Assembly (NCBI RefSeq): GCF_028595955.1
Contig: NZ_JANHJP010000003.1
Span: 1-64,000 of the forward strand
DNA from: Columbia Basin potato purple top phytoplasma
GTDB taxonomy: Bacteria; Bacillota_I; Bacilli_A; Acholeplasmatales; Acholeplasmataceae
Length of the DNA stretch: 64,000 bases
Direction: 5' to 3'
Positions 8,281 to 16,809 of the stretch are shown here, piece after piece. A program made the translations under genes and the position numbers. Numbering within the stretch: position 1 is the first letter of the stretch; the number at the start of each line of letters is the position of its first letter. The notes under the pieces are model-generated. The model was not told the DNA's origin. It made no database searches and saw nothing but the letters and a program-made list of their open reading frames with translations.

Positions 8281-9077
8281 AAACAATCCTTTAATTCTTG
8301 TAATTTTTTTGGATTTATTTTAGATAAATCTTTATCTTTTTGTAATTCATAATAAATCTTCATTCCTAAAGGTAAATAATTAAAATATTTTTTTAAAAAA
8401 GAAAAATCTTTTAATAAATTTGAAATTTTATCATATTTCCATAAATAATATTTATCTAATGCCATAATTGCATCACTTCGAAAAGCAAAAGACAAATCAT
8501 GAGTTATAGTGATCAAAATTTTATTTTTTTGTTTATGAATATTTTGAATAATATCATAGATTTCTTTGGAACTTTGAGGATCTAAAAAAGATGTAGGTTC
8601 ATCAAAAATAATAATATCTGGTTCCATAGCTAAAACAGAAGTTATTGCTACTTTTTGTTTTTGTCCTCCAGATAATTCTTGAGGTTTTTTATGTAATAAA
8701 TGCCGAATATTCAACATACTAGAATATTCATCAATTTTTTTACGAATTTGTTCTCGAGGCAACAATTTATTTTCTAAACCAAAAGCAATATCATTTTCAA
8801 CATCAAAACCTACAAATTGATAATCAGGATTTTGAAAAACAATACCCATCGAAGAACGTACTTCTAATAAATTATCTTCTGTCAATTCCTCATTATTAAT
8901 AAAAATTTGACCTTTATTAGGACTTAATAAGCCGATTAAAAGTTTAGCTAAAGTAGTTTTTCCTGAACCATTATCTCCGATTAAGGAAACCCATGTTCCT
9001 TTAGTAATTTCAAAATTCAAATTGTTTAAAATTTTTTTATCTTTATAATTAAAATTTAAATTTTTAACAATTATCAT
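8256..9077 (-). CDS. ecfA1: Energy-coupling factor transporter ATP-binding protein EcfA1
   Basis: This is the first ATPase of the ECF module: 273 residues with Walker A GDNGSGKT (residues 34-41), Q-loop VFQNPDYQFVG, signature LSGGQKQKVAITS, Walker B IIIFDEPTSFLDP and H-switch ITHDLSF. The VFQNPDxQ segment is typical of cobalt/vitamin-type CbiO/EcfA ATPases. It is the promoter-proximal gene of ecfA1-ecfA2-ecfT. The 106-base gap to rplQ is very A/T rich and could hold a promoter, but read-through from the ribosomal superoperon is equally possible. Confidence 0.94.
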   Translation of the reverse strand: MIIVKNLNFNYKDKKILNNLNFEITKGTWVSLIGDNGSGKTTLAKLLIGLLSPNKGQIFINNEELTEDNLLEVRSSMGIVFQNPDYQFVGFDVENDIAFGLENKLLPREQIRKKIDEYSSMLNIRHLLHKKPQELSGGQKQKVAITSVLAMEPDIIIFDEPTSFLDPQSSKEIYDIIQNIHKQKNKILITITHDLSFAFRSDAIMALDKYYLWKYDKISNLLKDFSFLKKYFNYLPLGMKIYYELQKDKDLSKINPKKLQELKDCLWQYNSKM

Positions 9078-9183
9078 TTTAATAATTTCCTATTTAACCA
9101 TTTTTTGTTTAATTTTTAATATTTTTATTAATTAATATATAACAAAATATTTATAAATATAATAAAAAAATATTATTCAAACA

Positions 9184-9540
9184 TTAAACAAATAAAATAA
9201 AAGCCATCGGAGCTGAATCGCCTCTACGGCATTCACTTTTAATAATTCTTGTATAACCACTTATTCTATCTTTATATTTAGGAGATATATCTTGGAATAA
9301 TTTTTTTAAAACCGTTGTATTTGAATCAATTTTTTTATTAAATAAAAAAGTTGAAGCTAATCTTTTAGAATTTAAAGTATTTTTTTTACTTAAGGTAATT
9401 AATTTATCAATTACTTTTCTGACTTCTTTAGCCCTAGATTCAGTAGTAAATATACGTTCATTTATAATTAAACTAGCAACTAAATTTTTTAATAAAGATT
9501 TTCTATGAGATGAATCACATCTTAATTTACTATAAGCCAT
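9184..9540 (-). CDS. rplQ: 50S ribosomal protein L17
   Basis: L17 is a large-subunit protein near the exit tunnel. The 118-residue product has the family N-terminus (here MAYSKLRCDSSHRKSLLKNL, normally M..RKL.R....R.AL) and a C-terminal GDSAPMAFILFV segment typical of L17. There is no good SD directly before ATG 9540; the closest (AAAAAAGGTG) is about 20 bases upstream. It is separated from rpoA by an unusually long 214-base spacer with a large hairpin, so translation or transcription of rplQ may be controlled separately from the alpha operon. Confidence 0.95.
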   Translation of the reverse strand: MAYSKLRCDSSHRKSLLKNLVASLIINERIFTTESRAKEVRKVIDKLITLSKKNTLNSKRLASTFLFNKKIDSNTTVLKKLFQDISPKYKDRISGYTRIIKSECRRGDSAPMAFILFV

Positions 9541-9594
9541 AATATCACTATATATATTTACACCTTTTTTTAATTATTGTAAATGTTTTTGTTT

Positions 9595-9645
9595 AATTCT
9601 TTATTTATAAAAAAGCTATAATTTTTTTATTATAAATAAAGAATT
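9595..9645 (-). promoter_or_regulatory. Perfect 16-bp stem-loop in the rpoA-rplQ spacer
   Basis: Bases 9595-9610 and 9630-9645 form a perfect 16-base inverted repeat (AATTCTTTATTTATAA type) with a 19-base loop. Neither strand has a U run directly after the stem, so it does not look like a simple intrinsic terminator. It sits between rpoA (stop at 9755) and rplQ (start at 9540), genes that are usually nearly adjacent in bacteria. A role as mRNA processing or stability element, or as a regulatory site for rplQ, is inference. Confidence 0.45.
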
Positions 9646-9754
9646 CTAAAAATAAAATTAAAAATTTATTTAAATAAATTTACATAAATAAATTCAAAAT
9701 TTTTTTATTAATAAAAAAATATCATCATATATGATATTTAAAAAATAGAAAAAT

Positions 9755-10708
9755 CTAATTATTACTATCTTTAAAATGTAAATCTAATTCTTTCATTTTT
9801 TGTTTTAATTCTTCAAAAGATTTTTTACCTAAACTATTTAATTTACAAATATCTCTTTCGTTTTGTTTAACTAATTCTTGAACTGTGTTAATACCTGATT
9901 TTTTCAAACTATTAAATAATCTTACTGATATCTCTAATTGATCGATTTTTAAATTTAAAGCATGATTATAACTTTCTATCTTAGGTTCATAAATAAAATT
10001 TTTATTGCGAATCTGTGGATTCAAATCAGTTAAAATATTAAAATGATCAATCAAAATTTTAGATGCCGTAGATAAAGCTTCTTTAGGAGAAATAGATTTA
10101 TTTGTTTCAATTTCTATAATTAATTCTTCTTTATTATTTATTTTTTGTTCTACATTATAAGCTACTTTTGCAACTGGACTATATAAAGAATCAATTGCAA
10201 TAACTCCGAATTGATTTTTAATATAACTCTTATTATCATCAGCAGATACATAACCAATACCTTTTTTAATAGTAACTTCTATTTTAAAAGGAATATCTTT
10301 AGATAAAGTGGCTATTATTTGATCTTTATTAAAAATTTCAACGCCTGCAATAGGTTGAAAATCAGCAGCTGTTACTACTTTTTCGCCAACAACATCTATT
10401 TTTAATTTCTCTTCAAAATCTTCTTCTTCTGAATTCACTCTAATAACAACTTTTTTTAAATTTAAAATAATAGACATAACATCTTCATAAATACCTGGTA
10501 TAACACTAAATTCGTGATCTACACCTTCAATTTTAACATTTACAATAGCAGCCCCCGGCAAAGAAGATAATAAAACTCTTCTTAAAGAATTACCTATTGT
10601 AATTCCTAAACCTCTTTCTAAAGGTTGAATAACAAACTTCCCGAAAGATAAATCTGGTTCTTCTTGTTGAATTAGAAAATTAGGTTTTATAAATTTTAAT
10701 TTTTTCAT
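9755..10708 (-). CDS. rpoA: DNA-directed RNA polymerase alpha subunit
   Basis: Alpha dimerises to nucleate core RNA polymerase assembly. The 317-residue protein has a complete N-terminal domain (PLERGLGITIGNSLRRVLLS, residues about 28-47) and a C-terminal domain with the helix-hairpin-helix region (LEISVRLFNSLKKSGI, then LGKKSFEELKQKM). It is therefore full length, with promoter UP-element and activator contact capacity retained. An acidic stretch (NSEEEDFEEK) interrupts the middle of the assembly domain. It follows rpsK by 29 bases and is preceded by the SD AAAAAAGGAT. Confidence 0.98.
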   Translation of the reverse strand: MKKLKFIKPNFLIQQEEPDLSFGKFVIQPLERGLGITIGNSLRRVLLSSLPGAAIVNVKIEGVDHEFSVIPGIYEDVMSIILNLKKVVIRVNSEEEDFEEKLKIDVVGEKVVTAADFQPIAGVEIFNKDQIIATLSKDIPFKIEVTIKKGIGYVSADDNKSYIKNQFGVIAIDSLYSPVAKVAYNVEQKINNKEELIIEIETNKSISPKEALSTASKILIDHFNILTDLNPQIRNKNFIYEPKIESYNHALNLKIDQLEISVRLFNSLKKSGINTVQELVKQNERDICKLNSLGKKSFEELKQKMKELDLHFKDSNN

Positions 10709-10737
10709 TATAATAATCCTTTTTTATAAATTAGTTA

Positions 10738-11151
10738 TTATCCACGAGGACGTTTAGGCGGTCTACAACCATTATGTGGTATAGGTGTAACATCTCTAAT
10801 AGCAGTAATTTCTAAACCAGATTCTTGTAAAGAACGAATAGAAGTTTCTCTTCCTACTCCAGGACCTTTTACAAAAACTTCAATCTGTTTCATTCCTTTT
10901 TCTTTTGCTAAAGAAGAAACTTTTTTAGCCACTTGTTGAGCAACATATGAAGTAGATTTTTTACTATTTTTATAACCTACTAAGCCACCGCTACACCAAG
11001 AAACAGTATTACCTTCTAAATCTGTAATAGTTATAATAGTATTATTAAAAGTAGCTTGAATATGAGCTATTCCTACAGGAACATTTATTTTATTTTTTTT
11101 TAATTTAGTTCTTCTTTTTTTCTTAACATTTGAAATATTTTTTTGAGACAT
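10738..11151 (-). CDS. rpsK: 30S ribosomal protein S11
   Basis: S11 is a platform protein near the mRNA exit. The 137-residue product has the core [18 protein letters not shown], the [10 protein letters not shown] segment and the [20 protein letters not shown]-terminus, all highly conserved. A short lysine-rich N-terminal extension (residues 1-22) precedes the globular domain. It follows rpsM with a 2-base gap. Confidence 0.98.
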   Translation of the reverse strand: MSQKNISNVKKKRRTKLKKNKINVPVGIAHIQATFNNTIITITDLEGNTVSWCSGGLVGYKNSKKSTSYVAQQVAKKVSSLAKEKGMKQIEVFVKGPGVGRETSIRSLQESGLEITAIRDVTPIPHNGCRPPKRPRG

Positions 11152-11153
11152 AA

Positions 11154-11549
11154 TTAAACTGTTCTACCTGCCCCTTTATTGAATTTTTTATCTCCTGCAA
11201 CAACTTTTTTACGGCTTTTTTTAGCTGTTTTAGCATTATTTCGAGTTTTTTGACCTCTAACAGGTAAACCTCTCCAATGATGAATGCCTCTGTCGCATCT
11301 TATTTCTTTTAATCTTTTAATATTTAAAGCGATCTCTCTTCTAAGATTACCTTCTATATTCAATTTATTACATTCATTTCTAATAATAGATAATTGATTT
11401 TCATTCAATTCACCAATTCTAACATTTTCCTCAATGTTTAATTTATTCAATATTTTTTTGGCAGTAGAAAGCCCAATGCCATAAAAATTATTTTTTAAAA
11501 CAATAAGTATTCTTTTATTACTAGGAAATGTTTTTAACATTTTGGCCAT
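11154..11549 (-). CDS. rpsM: 30S ribosomal protein S13
   Basis: S13 contacts tRNA and the 50S head bridge. I start at ATG 11549 (131 residues, [16 protein letters not shown]). An in-frame TTG at 11561 directly abuts the AAAGGAG SD and is unlikely. The ATG places the SD 12 bases upstream, and the alignment of PSNKR with the usual IPRNKR supports it. The normally invariant MARIAGVDIP N-terminus is replaced by MAKMLKTFP, which is unusual. The rest is standard: [34 protein letters not shown] and a basic C-terminal tail. The reading frame is intact. Confidence 0.96.
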   Translation of the reverse strand: MAKMLKTFPSNKRILIVLKNNFYGIGLSTAKKILNKLNIEENVRIGELNENQLSIIRNECNKLNIEGNLRREIALNIKRLKEIRCDRGIHHWRGLPVRGQKTRNNAKTAKKSRKKVVAGDKKFNKGAGRTV

Positions 11550-11572
11550 TCTTCCAAACAACTCCTTTACTT

Positions 11573-11689
11573 TTAACCTTGCCTTTGATTATGACGACGT
11601 TTTTTTTTATTTATAACATAAACCCTTTTTTTACGACGTACAATAATATCATCAGGACTAATTTTTTTAACAGAAGCTCTAACCTTCAT
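11573..11689 (-). CDS. rpmJ: 50S ribosomal protein L36 (zinc-free form)
   Basis: This small 38-residue gene begins [20 protein letters not shown] and ends HNQRQG, matching L36 at both ends. The family normally has CxxC and C/H zinc ligands in the middle (as in MCEKCK... and C..P.H). Here those positions are SPDD and NKKKRR, so only one His remains and zinc cannot be bound as usual. The ATG overlaps the infA TGA stop in an ATGA junction. It is followed by rpsM 24 bases later, the standard infA-rpmJ-rpsM-rpsK order. Confidence 0.93.
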   Translation of the reverse strand: MKVRASVKKISPDDIIVRRKKRVYVINKKKRRHNQRQG

Positions 11690-11901
11690 TGATGAGTACT
11701 CTCCTTTTTTAAACGATAAATAATACGACCTTTATAATCTACTTGCACTTTATCACCTACTAATATATTTATTCTACGAGTTCTTATTTTACCAGAAATA
11801 TATGCAATAATAACTCTATCATCAGGAAGTTTTAATTTAAAAGTTGCATTAGGTAATGCAGCAATAACTATAGCATCGGAAACTTTATTATCATTAACCA
11901 T
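11686..11901 (-). CDS. infA: Translation initiation factor IF-1
   Basis: IF-1 binds the A site of the 30S subunit during initiation. The 71-residue S1/OB-fold protein shows the family segments [31 protein letters not shown] and a basic C-terminus. It ends with TGA inside an ATGA overlap with rpmJ, a clear case of UGA acting as stop in this genome. The upstream neighbour is map (36-base gap). Confidence 0.96.
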   Translation of the reverse strand: MVNDNKVSDAIVIAALPNATFKLKLPDDRVIIAYISGKIRTRRINILVGDKVQVDYKGRIIYRLKKESTHQ

Positions 11902-11937
11902 TTATTTTAATACTTTCCTTAATTAATTTTTTTTTAT

Positions 11938-12681
11938 TTATGTTAAAATGTCATATCCTTCATCAGTTACTAAGATAGTATGTTCAAAATGAGCACTTAA
12001 GCTTAAATCTGAAGTAATAGCGGTCCAACCATCTTTTAATATTTTAACTTCTTTGCTTCCTAAAGTAAACATAGGTTCAACACAGAAAGTCATTCCTGGT
12101 ACTAAAATATAATCTTTATCTACAAATTTAAAATTAAAAATATAAGGTTCTTCGTGAAGTCTAGTACCTATACCATGACCTGAAAAAACTTCTATTATAC
12201 CATAATTATGAATACGGCCTATTTCAGCAATAGCATAAGAAATATCTGAAATTTTGTTTCCAGGTTTTATCTGATTTATTCCTAAATATAAAGCTTTTTC
12301 AGTATTTTCGATAAATCTTTTTACTTTCATAGGAACTGTTCCTAAAATATAAGTATAAGCCGAATCGACAAAATAACCTTTATATTTAATACCTAAATCA
12401 ATAGTTACTATATCTCCGTTTTTTAAAATTTTTTTTTTAGAAGGTAATCCATGAACTACAGCTTCATTAACAGAAATACAAATATGACCACCAAAACCTT
12501 GATAATCTTTAAAAGCAGAAACAACTCCATTTTTTTTCATTAATTCGAAAGCGATCATATCTAATTCAAAAGTAGAAACACCTATTTTTAAAAAATTTAA
12601 TAATTCTGTTCTTATGCAGGATAAAATTTGGCCTGCTTTTCTCATTATAGTAATTTCATGAGAGGATTTAATTGATAACAT
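11938..12681 (-). CDS. map: Methionine aminopeptidase, type I
   Basis: This enzyme removes the initiator Met from nascent proteins. The 247-residue product carries the type Ia fold with the metal ligands visible in order: Asp and Asp in GDIVTIDLGIKYKGYFVDSA, His in FSGHGIGTRLHEEPY, Glu in TFCVEPMF and Glu in SAHFEHTILVTDEG. No N-terminal extension is present. It normally follows adk in the spc operon. Here it follows secY directly (47-base gap), so adk has been lost or moved. Confidence 0.97.
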   Translation of the reverse strand: MLSIKSSHEITIMRKAGQILSCIRTELLNFLKIGVSTFELDMIAFELMKKNGVVSAFKDYQGFGGHICISVNEAVVHGLPSKKKILKNGDIVTIDLGIKYKGYFVDSAYTYILGTVPMKVKRFIENTEKALYLGINQIKPGNKISDISYAIAEIGRIHNYGIIEVFSGHGIGTRLHEEPYIFNFKFVDKDYILVPGMTFCVEPMFTLGSKEVKILKDGWTAITSDLSLSAHFEHTILVTDEGYDILT

Positions 12682-12728
12682 AAAAAATAAATAACCTCTA
12701 ATTTATATATGATTCACTTTTTGTAAAT

Positions 12729-13991
12729 TTAAAAAATTTTACTATAAGTATTTTTTACATTCTTTTCTTTTTTAATATTTTGTATAGTTTCTATAGCAAC
12801 GCCAACAACAATTAAAAGACTAGTTCCGCCAAATTTAATATTTCGAGATATTTCATTATTAAAACAAAAACTAATTACATCAGGAGCAGCAGCTAAAAAA
12901 GTTAGAAAAAAACTCCCAATACAAGTTAATTTAAATATTTCATAAGTTAATTTTTTAACAGTAGGTAAGCCTGGTCGAACATCTTTTAAATAAGCGTTTT
13001 GTTTCGATAAATGTTCTGAAATTTCCGTAGGATTAATGGTCATAAAAGATGAAAAGAAAGAAAACAACATAACTAATAAAAGATAAACAAAAAAATATAT
13101 TCCTAAATAAGAACGTGAGTCAATAAAAAAATTAATAAAATTAATGGATTTAGGAAAAAATATTTTTATATAATTAGTTATATTTAAAAAAGTATCAGCA
13201 ATAATAATTGGTAAAACACCAGATGTATTTAATTTAAAAGGAATATGATTATCTATTTTATCATTATGTTGGTCAACAGCATAATTAATAGGAAGTTTTA
13301 AATAAGCTAAAGATAAATAAATAGTTAATATTAATAAAATAAAAAAAGAAAATAATACTAACAAACGTTGATACAAAAACGGATTATTGTAATCTAATAA
13401 ATACTTAAAAGTATTAAATAATTTATCAATTATCCCTATAACTATTAAAAGAGAAATCCCGTTGCCTACTCCTTTAGAAGTTATTAAATCAGCTAACCAA
13501 ATAGAAATAAAAACGCCAACTACTGAAAAGAAAATAACAATAAAATGAAATACAATCCAATCTTCGTATTTTATCGTTAATAATTTAGCCAAATAAATCG
13601 GATTTTGTTGTAACATTAAAAAACTTTGAGCTATAGCAATTAAAATTGTTAAAACTCTAGTTACTATATTAATTTTATACTTACCTTTATCTCCTTGTTT
13701 TTGCCATTCTTGAAAGAAAGGAAAAACTTTTTGAGCAAATTGAATTATTATAGAAGCAGTAACATAAGGGATAACACCTAATGCTAAAAGAGAACAAGAA
13801 TTATTTGAAAACAAAAAATCATTTTCGCTAGATTTTTTTTTTAATGATAAAACCGAATAAAAATCTTCACCTAATAAAGGGATAAAAATTTTAGTACCAA
13901 TAACATAAATAAAAACAAGAAACAAAGTAAAAAAACATTTTTTAATTATTTTTTTTCTATCTTCTAAAAAACTAATCAATTTCAACATCAT
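12729..13991 (-). CDS. secY: Protein translocase subunit SecY
   Basis: SecY forms the protein-conducting channel of the Sec system in the cell membrane, the expected route for phytoplasma membrane proteins and effectors. The 420-residue protein has about ten hydrophobic segments. The TM2 plug region (SLLALGVIPYVTASIIIQ), the GNGISLLI segment of the cytosolic C4/C5 side and the PG-containing loop before TM9/10 (KDVRPGLPT) are recognisable. Two consecutive ATG codons start the gene; either is possible. It follows rplO by 18 bases. rplO-secY-map is the arrangement used in phytoplasma genotyping loci. Confidence 0.97.
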   Translation of the reverse strand: MMLKLISFLEDRKKIIKKCFFTLFLVFIYVIGTKIFIPLLGEDFYSVLSLKKKSSENDFLFSNNSCSLLALGVIPYVTASIIIQFAQKVFPFFQEWQKQGDKGKYKINIVTRVLTILIAIAQSFLMLQQNPIYLAKLLTIKYEDWIVFHFIVIFFSVVGVFISIWLADLITSKGVGNGISLLIVIGIIDKLFNTFKYLLDYNNPFLYQRLLVLFSFFILLILTIYLSLAYLKLPINYAVDQHNDKIDNHIPFKLNTSGVLPIIIADTFLNITNYIKIFFPKSINFINFFIDSRSYLGIYFFVYLLLVMLFSFFSSFMTINPTEISEHLSKQNAYLKDVRPGLPTVKKLTYEIFKLTCIGSFFLTFLAAAPDVISFCFNNEISRNIKFGGTSLLIVVGVAIETIQNIKKEKNVKNTYSKIF

Positions 13992-14009
13992 AAAATTACC
14001 TTATTATTT

Positions 14010-14441
14010 CTATGTATTACTATTATCATTTTTATCAATAATATCTTTTGCCTTCTGAGACATTTTACAATCTTGAACAATTATTTTTTTAGTAAATTCG
14101 CCTTTAGATAAAATCTTAACAGGTAATTTATCGTTTTTAATTATTTTCTTTTTCAATAATAATTCTTTTGTTACTAAAGTGCCATTTTCAAATATTTCTA
14201 AATCTTTCAAATTAACTATATGATATTTAACTTGATTAAAATTATGAAACCCTCTTTTTGGAATTCTTTGAGCAAAAGGTGTTTGGCCACCCTCAAATCC
14301 TAATCTAGTGCCGCCACCAGAACGAGCTAATTGACCTTTATGACCTTTGCCTGAAGTTTTGCCATTTCCGCTTCCAGGACCACGTCCTAAACGTTTAATT
14401 GTTTTTCTAGCACCTTTAACTGGTTTTATCAAATGTAACAT
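14010..14441 (-). CDS. rplO: 50S ribosomal protein L15
   Basis: L15 is an internal large-subunit assembly protein. The 143-residue product has the Gly-rich N-terminal tail (KRLGRGPGSGNGKTSGKGHKG, residues about 17-37), the GFEGGQTPFAQRIPKRGF motif and a C-terminal globular part ending in an Asn/Asp-rich tail. It is 5 bases downstream of rpmD. Confidence 0.97.
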   Translation of the reverse strand: MLHLIKPVKGARKTIKRLGRGPGSGNGKTSGKGHKGQLARSGGGTRLGFEGGQTPFAQRIPKRGFHNFNQVKYHIVNLKDLEIFENGTLVTKELLLKKKIIKNDKLPVKILSKGEFTKKIIVQDCKMSQKAKDIIDKNDNSNT

Positions 14442-14446
14442 TTTTT

Positions 14447-14644
14447 TTAATCGCTCTCTTTGCTACAAATTTCTTTAATCAAAACTAAATGATTAATTTT
14501 TTTAAGAATTCCCCTAACAACTTGAATATCTTCTTTTATAACTTTTTGATTAATTTTTTTTAAACCTAAAATATTAGCATTTTTAACTTGATTAGGTGTT
14601 CTGCCAATTAAACTTTTTTTTAATGTAATTTCTAATTTCATCAT
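14447..14644 (-). CDS. rpmD: 50S ribosomal protein L30
   Basis: L30 is a small 65-residue large-subunit protein. [20 protein letters not shown] and [11 protein letters not shown] match the family core. The start is the first of two adjacent ATG codons, and it overlaps the rpsE TGA as ATGA. Coupled translation from rpsE is likely. Confidence 0.95.
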   Translation of the reverse strand: MMKLEITLKKSLIGRTPNQVKNANILGLKKINQKVIKEDIQVVRGILKKINHLVLIKEICSKESD

Positions 14645-15180
14645 TTATTTTTACCTTTAAATCTGGAAATTAAATTAATACCACGAATTTTTTCAATATC
14701 CTTTGCAGTTCTTAAACTTTGTAATCCATTCATTATAGCTCTTAAAACATTGATAGGAGTTCTTGATCCTAAAGATTTAGCTAAAATATCGTTAACTCCT
14801 AATAATTCAAAAACAGTCCTAGCTGCTCCGCCAGCAATAATTCCTGTTCCTTTAGCAGCAGGTTTTAATAAAGTTTTAGATGCTCCAAACTTACCAACAA
14901 CTTCATGAGGAATAGTAGTGCCAGAAAAAGAAATTTGGATTAAATTTTTCTTAGCTTTTTCTAAAGCTTTTTTAATAGCATCTAAAATTTCTTGAGCTTT
15001 AGCACTTGCGAATCCAACTTTACCTTTTTTATCTCCAACAACAACTAAAGCAGAAAAACGTAAACGGCGACCACCTTTTACAACTTTAGTAATTCTATTA
15101 ATAAGAATTACTTTCTCTTGAAAAATATTATTTACTTTTCTAGGATTAAATTTATCTCTTTGGATATTCGCGCTTATCAA
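14641..15180 (-). CDS. rpsE: 30S ribosomal protein S5
   Basis: S5 contributes to decoding fidelity and mRNA unwinding. The 179-residue product contains [18 protein letters not shown] and the conserved [19 protein letters not shown] segment, plus a basic C-terminus. The start appears to be TTG at 15180, which overlaps the rplR TGA stop as TTGA and has an AGGAAGG SD about 10 bases upstream inside rplR. No ATG gives a family-like N-terminus, so a coupled TTG start is my best reading. Confidence 0.95.
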   Translation of the reverse strand: MISANIQRDKFNPRKVNNIFQEKVILINRITKVVKGGRRLRFSALVVVGDKKGKVGFASAKAQEILDAIKKALEKAKKNLIQISFSGTTIPHEVVGKFGASKTLLKPAAKGTGIIAGGAARTVFELLGVNDILAKSLGSRTPINVLRAIMNGLQSLRTAKDIEKIRGINLISRFKGKNK

Positions 15181-15530
15181 AATATTAATCCTTCCTCTCT
15201 TGCGATATTTGCTAAAGCTTTTATGCGTCCATGATATAAACGTCCATTACGATCAAAAACAACTTTATTGATTCCTTGCTTTAAAGCTTTTTGAGCAATA
15301 ACCCTACCAACATCTAATGCTACTTTTGTATTAACCACGTTAGCTTTTAATTCTTTGCTATGAACACTACATAAAGTAACTTTATTTTGATCATCGATTA
15401 TCTGAACATAAAAATATTTATTCGAACAAAAAACATTTAAACGAGGTTTATCCGGTGTACCTATTATTTTTTTTCTTAAACGTAAATGACGTTTTTGGCG
15501 CAATTTTTTTGATGATTCTTTATTTATCAT
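15177..15530 (-). CDS. rplR: 50S ribosomal protein L18
   Basis: L18 binds 5S rRNA together with L5. The 117-residue product shows the family blocks [31 protein letters not shown] and [24 protein letters not shown]. It is in normal spc operon position between rplF and rpsE and terminates in TGA. Confidence 0.97.
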   Translation of the reverse strand: MINKESSKKLRQKRHLRLRKKIIGTPDKPRLNVFCSNKYFYVQIIDDQNKVTLCSVHSKELKANVVNTKVALDVGRVIAQKALKQGINKVVFDRNGRLYHGRIKALANIAREEGLIF

Positions 15531-15551
15531 TATATAAATAAATGTCCTTTC

Positions 15552-16094
15552 TTATTTTTTAGCACTTTTTCCTGCTTTACGATGAACATATGCGCCAAAT
15601 AAACGCATACCTTTACCTTTATAAGGTTCTGGTTTACGTAATTTTAATATTTTGCCTGCTATTTCTCCTACAAATTGTTTATCTATACCTTTAACAATAA
15701 TTTCTTTATTTTTTATAACTTCTATTTCTATACCAGAAGGAATAGGTAAAGTAACAACATGAGAAAAACCTAAATTAAAAATTAAATTAGAGCCTTCTTT
15801 TTTAGCAGAATAATCTAGACCAACGATTTCAATTTTTTTTACAAAAACATTAGTTAAACCTGAAATCATATTAAATAATAAAGCTCTAGTTGTCCCATGA
15901 ATTTTTTTCGTAAAAAAATGATCATTAGGTCTTGAAACTTTAATCAATTTATCTTGAATATCAATATTTAAAAGAGGATTGATTTGATATTTTAAATGAT
16001 GTTTAGAAGATGTAATATATATTAAATTTTGTTCTTTAAGTTCCACCTTTATTCCTTCAGGAATAAAAATAGGTTTTTTGCCCACTCTCGACAT
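15552..16094 (-). CDS. rplF: 50S ribosomal protein L6
   Basis: L6 lies near the factor-binding centre. The 180-residue product begins MSRVGKKPIFIPEGIKVE and ends with the signature PEPYKGKGMRLFGAYVHRKAGKSAKK, in which the normal GKGIRY is varied to GKGMRLFG. Both duplicated L6 domains are present, so it is full length. It has a clear SD (AAGGAGA) 6 bases before the ATG. Confidence 0.97.
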   Translation of the reverse strand: MSRVGKKPIFIPEGIKVELKEQNLIYITSSKHHLKYQINPLLNIDIQDKLIKVSRPNDHFFTKKIHGTTRALLFNMISGLTNVFVKKIEIVGLDYSAKKEGSNLIFNLGFSHVVTLPIPSGIEIEVIKNKEIIVKGIDKQFVGEIAGKILKLRKPEPYKGKGMRLFGAYVHRKAGKSAKK

Positions 16095-16112
16095 TATAAT
16101 CTCCTTATATAA

Positions 16113-16493
16113 TTACCAAATATAAGCTAGTACTTGCCCACCTATATTATTTGATATAGCTTCATAATCTGTCAAAATACCTTTTGAAGTGGAAATCAAA
16201 GCTATTCCTAAACCATTCAAAACTCTAGGTATTTTTTTAACAGAAACATTTTTAGATACTCTTTTTAAACCTAAAATAGCTCTTTGTTTTTTGTCATGAT
16301 ATTTTAAATAAATAATAATACTTTTTTTAGAAGATCCTTCTACACGAAAATCTTGAATAAAACCTTCTTTTTTCATAACTTTTAAAAGTTCTATTTTTAA
16401 TTTAGAAGCAGGTACCGAAACTTTATTGTAAAACATTATATTAGCATTTCTTATTCTTGTTAATAAATCAGCGATAGGATTTTTTATCATCAT
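16113..16493 (-). CDS. rpsH: 30S ribosomal protein S8
   Basis: S8 is a primary 16S rRNA binder and in other bacteria the translational repressor of the spc operon. I start at ATG 16493 (126 residues, MMIKNPIADLLTRIRNAN). An AAGGGAGAG SD lies about 8 bases upstream, while a TTG at 16514 would only add non-family residues. The C-terminal segment (VLNGLGIALISTSKGILT, then GGQVLAYIW) is canonical apart from a Gln where the Glu of GGE is usual. Confidence 0.96.
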   Translation of the reverse strand: MMIKNPIADLLTRIRNANIMFYNKVSVPASKLKIELLKVMKKEGFIQDFRVEGSSKKSIIIYLKYHDKKQRAILGLKRVSKNVSVKKIPRVLNGLGIALISTSKGILTDYEAISNNIGGQVLAYIW

Positions 16494-16507
16494 TATTAAT
16501 CTCTCCC

Positions 16508-16777
16508 TTACCAACTTACTTTCTTAACGCCAGGTATTTCACCTTTATTAGCTAATTCACGAAATTTAATTCTAGATATCCCAAACTTTCTCATATACCC
16601 TCTTGGTCTCCCATCAATTTGATCTATATTTTTAAGACGTACTGGAGAAGATTGTACAGGAAGTCGTGATAAACCTTCATAATCTCTTTTGTGTTTTAAT
16701 TCAAGACGTTTTTCTATATATTTCAAAAATAATTCTTTTTGTTTTTTATTTTTAACAATTTTAGATTTTTTAGCCAT
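16508..16777 (-). CDS. rpsN: 30S ribosomal protein S14, zinc-free 89-residue form
   Basis: S14 lies in the 30S head. At 89 residues, with [13 protein letters not shown] and [21 protein letters not shown], this is the longer type. No Cys occurs in the protein, so it is the zinc-independent variant, while many Firmicutes encode the 61-residue CxxC form in the spc operon. It is in the standard rplE-rpsN-rpsH position. Confidence 0.96.
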   Translation of the reverse strand: MAKKSKIVKNKKQKELFLKYIEKRLELKHKRDYEGLSRLPVQSSPVRLKNIDQIDGRPRGYMRKFGISRIKFRELANKGEIPGVKKVSW

Positions 16778-16809
16778 TAAAAACTCCTTATTTTGTCGCT
16801 TTATATCTA

